From JACQCF01 sp043742785 (GTDB taxonomy: Bacteria > Omnitrophota > Gorgyraeia > Zapsychrales > Fredricksoniimonadaceae): a stretch of 20,002 bases of DNA. Position 1 is the stretch's first letter; each line of letters opens with the position of its first letter. The position numbers and the translations under genes were made by a program. Positions 6,763-14,100 of this stretch are shown here, one piece after another. The stretch covers positions 1-20,002 of the forward strand of contig JAYTXU010000039.1 in assembly GCA_043742785.1 (NCBI GenBank), read 5' to 3'. A model generated the notes under the pieces. It was not told where the DNA came from, searched no databases, and saw nothing but the letters and a program-made list of their open reading frames with translations.

Positions 6763-7207
6763 ACACGTTTTTGAGCGAAAGCAATTTATTCCAATTCCAT
6801 TAGAAAAAGCCTGGGCATTTTTCTCAGATCCTCGTAATTTATCACGGATCACACCTCCAGCTTTAGATTTTCGTATTGTTTCTAAAGTTCCAGAGCAGGT
6901 GGTTGATGGATTAACGATTGAATATCGTGTCAGACCAATGCTGGGAATTCCCACTAAATGGGTATCCTTGATTAAGGATATTAAAGCCCCGTATCAGTTT
7001 GTTGATGTTCAAGTTAAAGGGCCGTATCGTTATTGGCATCATTTGCATCGTTTTAATGAGGCTCTAGGGGGTGTTATGATGGAGGATATTATTCATTATG
7101 AAGCGCCAATGGAATGGCTTTTTCCTTGGATCAATGGGGCCATCGTTGTTAGACAACTGAATGGAATTTTTGATTATCGGAGCAAAACTTTAAAGCAATT
7201 ATTTTAA
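6755..7207 (+). CDS. SRPBCC (START-like) superfamily protein
   Basis: 150 residues, no signal peptide, so cytoplasmic. The SRPBCC pattern is clear: a first strand FERKQFIPIPLEKAWAFFSD, followed by PRNLSRITPPALDFRIVS, a central GLTIEYRVRPMLGIPTKWVSLI, the strand YQFVDVQVKGPYRYWHHLHR, then MMEDIIHYEAP and a long C-terminal helix (FPWINGAIVVRQLNGIFDYR) that closes the hydrophobic cavity. This is the subfamily often annotated with photolyase or cell-division-inhibitor-like neighbours. Family members bind lipids, quinones or other hydrophobic molecules; the ligand is unknown. The start overlaps the preceding membrane-protein gene by 8 nt. The lipocalin gene follows after 10 nt with an AAGGAG Shine-Dalgarno formed at the end of this gene. 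Confidence 0.85.
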   Translation: MSRHVFERKQFIPIPLEKAWAFFSDPRNLSRITPPALDFRIVSKVPEQVVDGLTIEYRVRPMLGIPTKWVSLIKDIKAPYQFVDVQVKGPYRYWHHLHRFNEALGGVMMEDIIHYEAPMEWLFPWINGAIVVRQLNGIFDYRSKTLKQLF

Positions 7208-7217
7208 GGAGAATATT

Positions 7218-7766
7218 ATGGATTGTAGAAATTTGTTAAAGTATTTGTCAGTTGTGATTTGTTTGTTTTTAATATCAGGCTGTGCTGCAACCAGACCACC
7301 ATTGAAAACTGTCGAGAAAATGGATCTTAAGCGCTTTATGGGCCCTTGGTATGTGATTGCATGTATTCCGGTCTTTATTGAGGCTAAAGCTTACAATGAG
7401 GTTGAAACGTATACGCTTCTTTCGGATGGTAGTATTGATACTGTATTGGCTTTTAATGAAGGAAGTTTTGAGGGGCCGATTAAGCGTCACAATCCGCGTG
7501 GTTTTATTGTTGATAAGGTCAACAATTCAACGTGGGGGATGCAATTCATTTGGCCCTTTAAGGCTGAGTATTTGATTACTCATATGAACTCAGATTACAG
7601 CCAGACGATTGTTGGACGTAATAAACGGGATTATTTTTGGCTGATGGCTCGCACACCATCTATTCCAGAGGAAGATTATAAGCGACTGATGGGTGAATTA
7701 GATTCGCAAGGTTATGATATGACCAAGGTTCGTCGTGTCCCACAGCGTTTGTCAAATAAGGAGTAA
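7218..7766 (+). CDS. blc: Blc-type outer membrane lipoprotein lipocalin
   Basis: 182 residues. A lipoprotein signal peptide with lipobox LISGC puts the lipidated cysteine at residue 22; no Asp follows it, so outer-membrane sorting is expected. The lipocalin domain starts at about residue 33 with the GxW signature (RFMGPWYVIACIPVFIEAKA). It continues through the strands VETYTLLSDGSIDTVLAFNE, KRHNPRGFIVD, WGMQFIWPFKAEYLITHM and QTIVGRNKRDYFWLMARTPS, ending in the helix EEDYKRLMGELDSQGYD, as in Blc proteins. E. coli Blc binds lysophospholipids and is expressed under envelope stress. Codons NKE-stop end only 2 nt before the SOUL gene. Lipocalins of this kind are also regular members of light-inducible clusters, which fits the uvsE context. 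Confidence 0.92.
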   Translation: MDCRNLLKYLSVVICLFLISGCAATRPPLKTVEKMDLKRFMGPWYVIACIPVFIEAKAYNEVETYTLLSDGSIDTVLAFNEGSFEGPIKRHNPRGFIVDKVNNSTWGMQFIWPFKAEYLITHMNSDYSQTIVGRNKRDYFWLMARTPSIPEEDYKRLMGELDSQGYDMTKVRRVPQRLSNKE

Positions 7767-7768
7767 GG

Positions 7769-8401
7769 ATGAAGAATAAAATAATCCTAGTGATTGGAAT
7801 TTTTTTACTACTAGTAATCCTGATAATCTATGTGAGATCAACTATGAGCACAATTGAAATTCCTTCGTATAAAGTTATTCAATCATTTGAGAATATTGAA
7901 ATTAGAGAATATGCTCCTGCTATTGTGGCTCAGGTCGAAGTTCCAGGTGAACGAAAGATCGCCATCAATACAGGGTTTCGTTTGTTAGCGGATTACATAT
8001 TTGGCAATAATGTTTCAAAAGAGAAGATTGCCATGACGGCTCCTGTTGTTCAACAAAAGGGCCAGAAAATCGCTATGACTGCACCGGTAACTCAGATCAA
8101 GGAGAATGATCAATGGTTGGTTGAATTTACAATGCCCTCTGAATATACGATGGATAATTTACCAAAACCTAATAATCCACGTGTTTTAGTTAAGAATAAG
8201 GAAATGGGGTTAACGGCTGCGATCAGATTCTCAGGAGTTTGGAGCCAGAGCAGTTTAGATCTGAATCAGGCAAAGCTTAATGCATATTTAGGTAAGAACA
8301 ATTATAAGCAAATGGGAGAGGCAGAGTATGCGTTTTATAATCCACCTTGGACTCTACCATTTTTACGCAGAAATGAAATAATCTTTAAGATCAAGAAATA
8401 A
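7769..8401 (+). CDS. SOUL-family haem-binding-like protein with N-terminal membrane anchor
   Basis: 210 residues. Residues ~5-22 (IILVIGIFLLLVILIIYV) form a membrane anchor without an evident cleavage site, so the domain would face the periplasm. The SOUL domain runs from ~28 to 210: IPSYKVIQSFENIEIREYAP, FRLLADYIFGNN, KIAMTAPV (86-93), a second KIAMTAPV (100-107), VEFTMPSEYTMDNLPKP, and the closing YAFYNPPWTLPFLRRNEI. SOUL/HBP proteins are associated with haem and tetrapyrrole binding in eukaryotes; bacterial roles are poorly defined, and no universally required haem ligand can be checked. The doubled KIAMTAPV loop is common in bacterial members. Start ATG 7769 lies 2 nt after the lipocalin stop, with AAGGAGTAAGG providing the Shine-Dalgarno. 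The gene may handle tetrapyrroles, which are strong photosensitisers, within the UV/light operon (inference). Confidence 0.9.
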   Translation: MKNKIILVIGIFLLLVILIIYVRSTMSTIEIPSYKVIQSFENIEIREYAPAIVAQVEVPGERKIAINTGFRLLADYIFGNNVSKEKIAMTAPVVQQKGQKIAMTAPVTQIKENDQWLVEFTMPSEYTMDNLPKPNNPRVLVKNKEMGLTAAIRFSGVWSQSSLDLNQAKLNAYLGKNNYKQMGEAEYAFYNPPWTLPFLRRNEIIFKIKK

Positions 8402-8420
8402 TAGAATAAGGATAGGGACG

Positions 8421-8843
8421 ATGTTAGATAAAAGTGAAGAAAAGAAATTTGAAGAAGAGGAGAAGGCTAAGCAGATCCCTGATGGGCTTTTTGGGTTAGC
8501 CATTTCTCGTACGTTTGATGCCATCATGATCACAACAGCAGAGAAAGGGTATCCCATTGTTTTTATCAATAAAGCCTTTAGCGAAATTAGCGGATATAAA
8601 CAGCATGAGTACGCTGGCCGTAGCCCTTCTTTCTTGCAAGGGTCTAAAACGGATCGAGCGGTTTTAGATCGTTTAAGTGAAAATCTTCGAGCTGGTTCTC
8701 CTTTTCATGGAGAGGCTGTGAATTATCGCAAAGATGGAAGCGAGTTTATTATGGAATGGAAGGTGATTCCTTTTACGAGTAATGAAGGAAAGATCACCCA
8801 TTATATTGCTATTCAAAGGGATGTCACAAAGCTTCGAAATTAA
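8421..8843 (+). CDS. Stand-alone LOV-like PAS protein (photoactive Cys absent)
   Basis: 140 residues: a charged N-terminal helix (~3-18, very Glu/Lys-rich) followed by one PAS domain (~22-138) and nothing else. The PAS is strikingly like that of the regulator at 1190: both have KTDRAVLDRL, FHGxAxNYRKDGxEF, GKITHYxAIQxDVT and the FLQG/LLQG segment. In the LOV adduct position it has G66-R-S-P69-S-F-L-Q73-G, so proline replaces cysteine here too; the second Asn (FxN) is also lost (EFIMEW). It is the last gene of the uvsE operon, 19 nt after the SOUL gene with an AGGATAGGGACG leader, and is followed by a terminator. With no output domain, it must act by binding a partner. The PAS-LuxR regulator is an obvious candidate for heterodimerisation (inference). 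Confidence 0.85.
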   Translation: MLDKSEEKKFEEEEKAKQIPDGLFGLAISRTFDAIMITTAEKGYPIVFINKAFSEISGYKQHEYAGRSPSFLQGSKTDRAVLDRLSENLRAGSPFHGEAVNYRKDGSEFIMEWKVIPFTSNEGKITHYIAIQRDVTKLRN

Positions 8844-8859
8844 GCTTCTTATTAAATTC

Positions 8860-8884
8860 AGCCTATCAGAGATTCTGGTGGGCT
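8860..8884 (+). terminator. Intrinsic terminator ending the uvsE operon (shared hairpin, copy 2)
   Basis: AGCCTATCA (8860-8868) pairs with TGGTGGGCT (8876-8884), with two G-T pairs, around a 7-nt loop, followed by TTATTATTTT. It sits 16 nt after the PAS gene stop. The sequence closely matches the hairpins at 482 and 14496. Confidence 0.65.
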
Positions 8885-8903
8885 TTATTATTTTCCGATT
8901 CAA

Positions 8904-8912
8904 TGGTACTAT
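8904..8912 (+). promoter_or_regulatory. Extended -10 promoter just before engB
   Basis: TGG immediately followed by TACTAT (8907-8912) forms an extended -10 (TGn-TAnnnT), only 5 nt before the engB ATG at 8918. No Shine-Dalgarno is present in the intervening AGCTT, so a leaderless engB transcript is plausible. A -35 match is poor. Confidence 0.4.
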
Positions 8913-8917
8913 AGCTT

Positions 8918-9514
8918 ATGAGTTCAATTCCTAAGATATTATCTCTGACGAAACATTTTAAAACTGAAGTTGATCCACACAAGCTTGGGCGTAGTGGAGC
9001 AGAAGTGAGTTTCTTGGGGCGTTCTAATGTAGGCAAAAGCTCGTTGATCAATGCCATTTGTCAGAAAAAGAATATGGCTCATGCCTCGCAGATTCCAGGA
9101 AAGACAAGGACGATCAATGTTTATGAAGTGACGAATGGTCGTTGGATCGTTGATTTGCCAGGCTACGGGTTTGCTGTGGGGTTAAAAGATGAAAAGGATG
9201 CCTTAGGTAAGATTATAGAAGAATATCTCAATAATAGAGAGAAACTTAATATGATTTTTCTTATTATTGATGCTGTGGCCGGGCCTACAAAGTTAGATAT
9301 GAAGATGATTCATTGGCTTAGGCATTATTCTTTTCCTTTTAGCATCATCGTAAACAAGGTGGATAAAATTATTTCTTCAAAGCTTGATGAAAGAAAGAAG
9401 GAGATTTCTAAAGAACTTGTTGTTGATATTAGCGATATCTATTGGGTTAGTTCAAAGAAGAATATTGGGATAACAGATTTGCAGAAGATAGTTGCTGAAT
9501 TTCTGCATATTTAA
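8918..9514 (+). CDS. engB: Ribosome biogenesis GTPase EngB (YihA/YsxC)
   Basis: 198 residues, the usual length, with all GTPase motifs: G1 GRSNVGKS (34-41), a G2 Thr in PGKTRTINVY, G3 DLPGYG (79-84), G4 NKVDK (146-150; many orthologues have TKxDK) and G5 SSKKNIG (178-184). The N-terminal RSGAEVSFLGRSNVGKSSL and the PGYGFA switch are specific to this family. EngB helps assemble the 50S ribosomal subunit in the cytoplasm. It opens a five-gene run that ends at the terminator near 11059. The ATG at 8918 is supported by family length although no Shine-Dalgarno is visible; see the extended -10 box directly upstream. Confidence 0.96.
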   Translation: MSSIPKILSLTKHFKTEVDPHKLGRSGAEVSFLGRSNVGKSSLINAICQKKNMAHASQIPGKTRTINVYEVTNGRWIVDLPGYGFAVGLKDEKDALGKIIEEYLNNREKLNMIFLIIDAVAGPTKLDMKMIHWLRHYSFPFSIIVNKVDKIISSKLDERKKEISKELVVDISDIYWVSSKKNIGITDLQKIVAEFLHI

Positions 9515-9530
9515 AAAAGGAGGGGTATAT

Positions 9531-10001
9531 ATGGCAAGATTCTTAAGTGGGACATTATTTTTGATAGCATTCTTTATATTGAGCAATGATTTGGTGTGCG
9601 CTCAAGGTAAATGTAAAAGAATTGTTATTAATGAAGATGGATCAAAAATTACCATCGCTTCTTGTAATGAGGCTCTTACGAATGATCAACGGAATTGTAC
9701 CATAACAGTTGTTATGGAGGGGGATACGAAAATAATTACCATCAATTGTCACTCCTCTTATACGGATATTAATAATGAAAATATTTACAGGCATCCTGAA
9801 GATTTAAAAAAATTAGAAAACGACATTTTTGATAAATCTAAACAGGGTCAGCAAGCTTTTAAGGATCGAACAGGGGGGCATTCCTCAACACAATCAGATT
9901 CAAATCAGAGGGTGACTGATACTAAGGAAAAAGAACAAAAAGCGTTTGATAATCTAAAAATTAAAAAGCAAGAACAGAAAGACAAAGCTCATAACAAATA
10001 A
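9531..10001 (+). CDS. Secreted cysteine-containing protein of unknown function
   Basis: 156 residues from ATG 9531, picked because AAAAAAGGAGGGG lies 5-6 nt upstream and a signal peptide then begins properly (FLSGTLFLIAFFILSNDLVCA, cleavage near CAQ). An upstream ATG at 9492 lies inside engB and is unlikely. The mature protein has two parts: a short beta-rich head (~24-75) with four cysteines (CKRIVIN, ASCNEAL, RNCTITVV, INCHSS), probably two disulphides and two similar hairpins (VINEDGSKITIASCN and VVMEGDTKIITINCH); then a hydrophilic, Lys/Gln/Asp-rich tail (~85-156) that looks disordered or helical. I do not recognise the family. The paired hairpins suggest an internal duplication. It is 16 nt after engB and probably co-transcribed. 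Confidence 0.65.
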   Translation: MARFLSGTLFLIAFFILSNDLVCAQGKCKRIVINEDGSKITIASCNEALTNDQRNCTITVVMEGDTKIITINCHSSYTDINNENIYRHPEDLKKLENDIFDKSKQGQQAFKDRTGGHSSTQSDSNQRVTDTKEKEQKAFDNLKIKKQEQKDKAHNK

Positions 10002-10029
10002 TCAGAAACCTCTGAATATAAGGATTAAT

Positions 10030-10506
10030 ATGAATAATAATTTTCAGTCTGGGTCAGATTCACTCCTTTCCATTTCTAAGATTCAAGAACAACTGGCTTT
10101 GCTTAATAAAAAGATGGATATGATTATTAATAGGGTCTTGCCTGGACATGGTTTAGCTAATTTGGAGAAATCAATCAATGTTTCTGTACAGACACCAAGA
10201 GTAAATAATAATCACAACCAAGCAAAACCGATGTATCAGGTGATTTGTGCTGATTGCAAAAAGGAATGTTCTATTCCATTTAAGCCAAGTGGGGAACGTC
10301 CAGTTTATTGTAAGGATTGTTTCTCTCGAAGGAAAAGCGGAACGGCTCCAAAGATTGATATGCAAAGTAAGCCCGTAGCCCTTGCCGTTACTGCTAATGA
10401 AGCCAAAAGTGTTCCTGCAGTTAAAGAAAAATCAAAGAAAGCTGTTGTTAAAAAAGCGGTAGTCAAGAAAAAGACTGTTGTTAAAAAGAAGAAAAGTAAG
10501 AAATAA
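10030..10506 (+). CDS. CxxC-x17-CxxC zinc-ribbon protein with lysine-rich histone H1-like tail
   Basis: 158 residues in three parts. Residues ~14-50 are helical (ISKIQEQLALLNKKMDMIIN), consistent with a short coiled coil. Residues 69-99 form a zinc ribbon with Cys73-x2-Cys76-x17-Cys94-x2-Cys97, exactly the spacing of the CxxC-x17-CxxC domain (TIGR04272 type), including the family's IPFKPSGERPVYCKDCF run; a further Cys80 lies inside. Residues ~130-158 are nearly all Lys, Val and Ala (KKAVVKKAVVKKKTVVKKKK), like the AlaLysPro tails of bacterial H1-like DNA-binding proteins. I infer nucleic-acid binding, perhaps DNA or RNA compaction; no experimental function is known to me. The gene lies 28 nt after the secreted-protein gene, ATG 10030 preceded by AAGGATTA. 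Confidence 0.8.
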   Translation: MNNNFQSGSDSLLSISKIQEQLALLNKKMDMIINRVLPGHGLANLEKSINVSVQTPRVNNNHNQAKPMYQVICADCKKECSIPFKPSGERPVYCKDCFSRRKSGTAPKIDMQSKPVALAVTANEAKSVPAVKEKSKKAVVKKAVVKKKTVVKKKKSKK

Positions 10507-10532
10507 GAACAACTTTTTTATTAGGAAATTTT

Positions 10533-10766
10533 ATGGATGAAAAACAACATAAAGAACTCTTACATGGCGTGAAGCTTGAAGTTGTATTAACTAGGCTTCT
10601 TAAAATACATGGATGGGAAGGTTTATACAGCCGTATCAAGATTAATTGTTTTACCAAAAACCCTAGTATTAAATCTAGTCTAACTTTCTTGCATAAAACT
10701 CCATGGGCAAAGGAAAAAGTAGAAAACCTTTATATGTATTTAAAACCAGAAGAACGGGTAGGGTAG
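10533..10766 (+). CDS. VF530 / DUF2132 family DNA-binding-like protein
   Basis: 77 residues spanning the whole VF530 domain: LHGVKLEVVLTRLL, HGWEGLYSRIKINCFTKNPS, IKSSLTFLHKTPWAREK-like (here TPWAKEKVENLYMYL). The conserved GWEGL, CF, PSIKSSLxFL and KTPWAxxKVExLY blocks are all intact. The NMR structure of the Vibrio fischeri member shows a small helical fold proposed to bind DNA; cellular role is unknown. The next gene begins one base after its TAG, so the two are surely co-transcribed. It follows the zinc-ribbon gene by 26 nt with an AGGAAA Shine-Dalgarno. Confidence 0.93.
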   Translation: MDEKQHKELLHGVKLEVVLTRLLKIHGWEGLYSRIKINCFTKNPSIKSSLTFLHKTPWAKEKVENLYMYLKPEERVG

Positions 10767-10767
10767 G

Positions 10768-11013
10768 ATGATTAATAATAACGATATTATGAAAAAACTT
10801 CGTATTGCCTTACATTTAAGGGATACGGATATTATTGAAATTCTCAAACTTGCTGAGTTTGAAGTTTCTCCTTCCGAAATTTCTGCTATTTTCCGAAAAG
10901 AAGAACAGGAGAATTATAGGCCCTGTGGAGATCAGCTTCTAAGACGTTTCTTAGATGGATTGATTATTCGCAATAGAGGAGAAATGGCTCCTAAGAAATT
11001 GATAAAGTCATAG
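10768..11013 (+). CDS. DUF1456 / YehS-like protein, single-module form
   Basis: 81 residues with one DUF1456 module: NNDIMKKLRIALHLRDTDII, EILKLAEFEVSPSEISAIFR, then KEEQENYRPCGDQLLRRFLD and GLIIRNRGE. E. coli YehS (about 156 residues) has two such modules in tandem, so this is the half-length form; the end at KKLIKS-TAG is followed by a terminator and not by a decayed second module. Function is unknown. It starts one base after the VF530 stop, and that spacing suggests a functional pair. The AGAACGGGTAGGG just before the ATG can act as its ribosome binding site. Confidence 0.87.
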   Translation: MINNNDIMKKLRIALHLRDTDIIEILKLAEFEVSPSEISAIFRKEEQENYRPCGDQLLRRFLDGLIIRNRGEMAPKKLIKS

Positions 11014-11058
11014 AAGTCTTTTGCGATTGCTACGACTATTAGAGAATTTAAGTTTTAG

Positions 11059-11086
11059 AAGCTCATCAAGTTCATTTGATGGGCTT
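11059..11086 (+). terminator. Intrinsic terminator after the engB-to-DUF1456 unit (copy 3, diverged loop)
   Basis: AAGCTCATCAA (11059-11069) pairs with TTTGATGGGCTT (from 11076 to 11086), with one G-T pair, around a 6-nt loop, followed by TTTT. The GCxCATC/GATGGGC stem matches the other hairpins in the window, but the loop differs. Confidence 0.7.
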
Positions 11087-11181
11087 TTTTATGTACATAT
11101 TCAGAAAAGACGTTATTATACAGGATTGCCAATTTTTAGAATTTTTTTTACTGAATCAGTTTTTTACAAAAGGGATTGTTA

Positions 11182-14100
11182 ATGGCATTAATTAAAGATG
11201 AAAAAAGTCTTGAGAAAGTAGCCGGTGAAATGGCTTTTTCACGGGGTAAACTTTATTACAACAAAGGTGCGGTTAAAACTGTCGCTAGAAAAGGGAATTA
11301 CTTAGAAGGGGTTGTTCAAGGCGTTGAACCTACGCCTTTTCACGTGACTATCCGTATTAAGGATGTAAGTGATTTTAAAATAGCTCAATGCACTTGTCCT
11401 TTTACTTTGGGAAAAATGTGTAAGCATGCGGCTGCTGTTTTGTTACATTGGATGCATTATGTAAACATTACTGAGAACGTTGATTTTACAAAGTTGATTT
11501 TCTTAGATGAAAAGAAATTAAAAGCTAATGCTTTGGTTGTTCCTTTACCAAAAAAGGAGTTACTAAGGGAAGAAAAGCCGAAAAAGTCGAAAAAGCCTGA
11601 CTATCTTCTACCTGAATATCAATTTAGAACTTCGCAAAGACCCAGGATCCAGATTGCATTCTCCACTACAGGATTTATTACAGGAGATTTAAAGAGCATT
11701 GCTTTTAAATTATTTGTGATTAATGGAGAAGATAGGTTTGTGATTACAAACTTAAAAGTTTTGATCAATTCCATGCGCACACGTCAGATTAATCTTCCAG
11801 AGTTTTCCGCCTTTTCAAGTATGCAGCAATATGTTTTAGATTTTTTAAATGAACTGTTAATGGTGGAAGGTTCAATCAATCAACCGCAAGCGCAGTTTCG
11901 TATTAAACGTATGCAATGGGCGCTTTATTTGGGTGTGATCGCTGGCTGTGAGGGTGTTGAATTTATTGACACCAAGTCGAATGAAACTATTTATGTTAAA
12001 TCACAAAATAAAATTCATCTAAGGATTAACATCCGCTTGATTGAAAAGGGGCGGTGGGGCATTAAAGCTTCTCTTAAGGATATTTTTGATCCAAACAGAG
12101 ATTTTAGTAAAACGACTATTCAGCAGGGGCATCCGGTGTGGGTGTTTGATGAGAGTATTTTAACTTTTCAATCGATGTCTGAGTGCGTTACAAACACCTT
12201 CCTTAATGATTTCTTAAACAATGAACGGATTCTTGATGAAGATCAGATGCCTTATTTTATCGCCATTGTGCTTAAAGGGCTCCAATCATCTTGTGAAGTT
12301 ATTGAAGAGGGAGATTGTTTAAAGCCTCTCGTTTTTCAGACGTCAACCCTGCGTTGTCGTTTAGATTTGGATTACATTAAGGATTCTTTGAGGGCTAAGC
12401 TTTCCTTTGTGTATGACAATCAGGAATCTTATCCTTATCAAGGTAAGGTGCCTTTAGATAGATTTGCTTTAATTAATAATGAAGAGGGGTCTAGTTGGTT
12501 GGTGCGTGATATCGATCAGGAAAACGTTCAAGTTCTGTATTTACAACGTGATTGCAATTTTGAGTGGGGACGGAATTTAAAAACATTTGTTCTCTCTAAC
12601 ACGGAATCCATTTTAGATTTTGTTCAAATGAAATTGCCTGTTTTAAGGCATACGATGGATGTGTATTGTTCTGTGGAGTTTGAAGATAAGCTTCTTAATA
12701 AACTGGATCTGGAAGCCTTTATTAAGGTCACTGGTAGCGGTATTGATTGGTTTGAATTTGATGCGGTTTATAAGATTAAAGGTTTTGAAGAGGAAATTAC
12801 ACACGACAAAATAAAGAAGTTAGTCCAAGATGGGCAGCGTTTTATCCAGTTAAAGAAGGGTCAAGTTGTTCCTATCCCTAAAGATATCTACGACCGCATT
12901 GAAACGATGAACGAAGAGTTTCAGGAGAAGAGGATTCATTTGGGTCAAATGCCCTTTGTGATGGAGGAGTTAAATAGTCTTGGTTTAAAATCTAAAGTTG
13001 ACCAAAAGATCGCAAAGATCTATGAGGAATTAAAGAATTTCAAATCCATTACAGCAACAAGCATACCAGAGCCTTTGAAAAATATTTTAAGAGATTATCA
13101 ACAAAAAGGCGTGGATTGGCTTTCGTTTTTAAGAAAGTTTCAATTTGGTGGTGTTTTAGCAGATGAAATGGGATTGGGTAAAACCCTACAGGCCTTAACG
13201 ATCATTCAGAAAGAAATTGAAGAGGGAAGCACACTTCCTAATTTGGTGGTATGTCCAACAACCTTGGTGTGGAACTGGCAGGAGGAAATTAAGAAGTTCT
13301 TGCCGAATGTCAGTGTTTTGGTCTTGTACGGGAATCATCGTAGGGATCTTTTTGATGAGATTAATAAAGCACAGATCGTGATCACATCTTATCCGCTTCT
13401 CCGTCGGGATATCGAATTGTATAAAAAGAAAGTTTTTAATTATGTTATCTTGGATGAGGCACAGAATATTAAGAATCGAACGACCCAGAATGCTCAGGTA
13501 GCTAAATCTTTAAAAAGTTCTATGCGCTTGGCTGTAACGGGTACTCCCGTTGAAAACAGCATAATGGATTTATGGTCGATCTTTGATTTTTTGATGCCTG
13601 GTTTTTTTGGAAGTGCAGAGCGTTTTAAGAAGCGTTATGAAGTGCCTATTGTTAAGTTTCAGGATAAGGAGCAGCTGCAAAAGCTTTCTAATCGAATTCA
13701 ACCATTTGTTTTAAGACGATTGAAGAATGACGTTATGAAAGATTTACCTCCTAAGATTGAGCAAATTTCCTATTGTGAGTTAGAGCCGACACAGGCAAAG
13801 ATATATGCCAAGATGGCTGAATCAGCGCGCGAGATCGCTTCAAAGAGTGTTAGCGAAGATGGTTTTGAGAAAAGTCGTATGGTGATTCTAACTTTAATCT
13901 TAAGACTGCGTCAGATCTGTTGTCATCCGATTATTGCCGGTGTTGATTTAGGACATCGTAGTGTTTCAGGTAAGATGGAATTGCTTAAAGAAACGATTGA
14001 TGAGCTTTTAGCGGGTGGACATAAGGTGCTGATTTTTAGTCAGTTTGTTCAGATGCTTAAGGTGATCGAGGATCATTTGAAGCGTGAGAATATTTCCTAT

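Noticed and set aside
6721..6954. Minus-strand frame across the membrane-protein/SRPBCC junction
   Set aside because: It opposes two clear overlapping genes, with no Shine-Dalgarno, promoter or recognisable product.
8027..8092. Recent tandem duplication of KIAMTAPV in the SOUL gene
   Set aside because: The two copies use different codons, and doubled motifs of this kind are usual in bacterial SOUL proteins.
8673..9057. Minus-strand frames over the PAS gene and engB start
   Set aside because: They run antisense through the terminator at 8860 and two solid genes; translations look random.
10425..10506. Simple-sequence or CRISPR-like repeat at the Lys-rich end of the zinc-ribbon gene
   Set aside because: The repeats are AAG/AAA/GTT codons of a basic tail, with irregular spacing and no spacer structure. 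No CRISPR array or cas gene is present in the window.
10768..11013. DUF1456 gene as a truncated pseudogene
   Set aside because: One complete module ends cleanly before a terminator, and single-module members appear to exist, so a natural short form is more likely.
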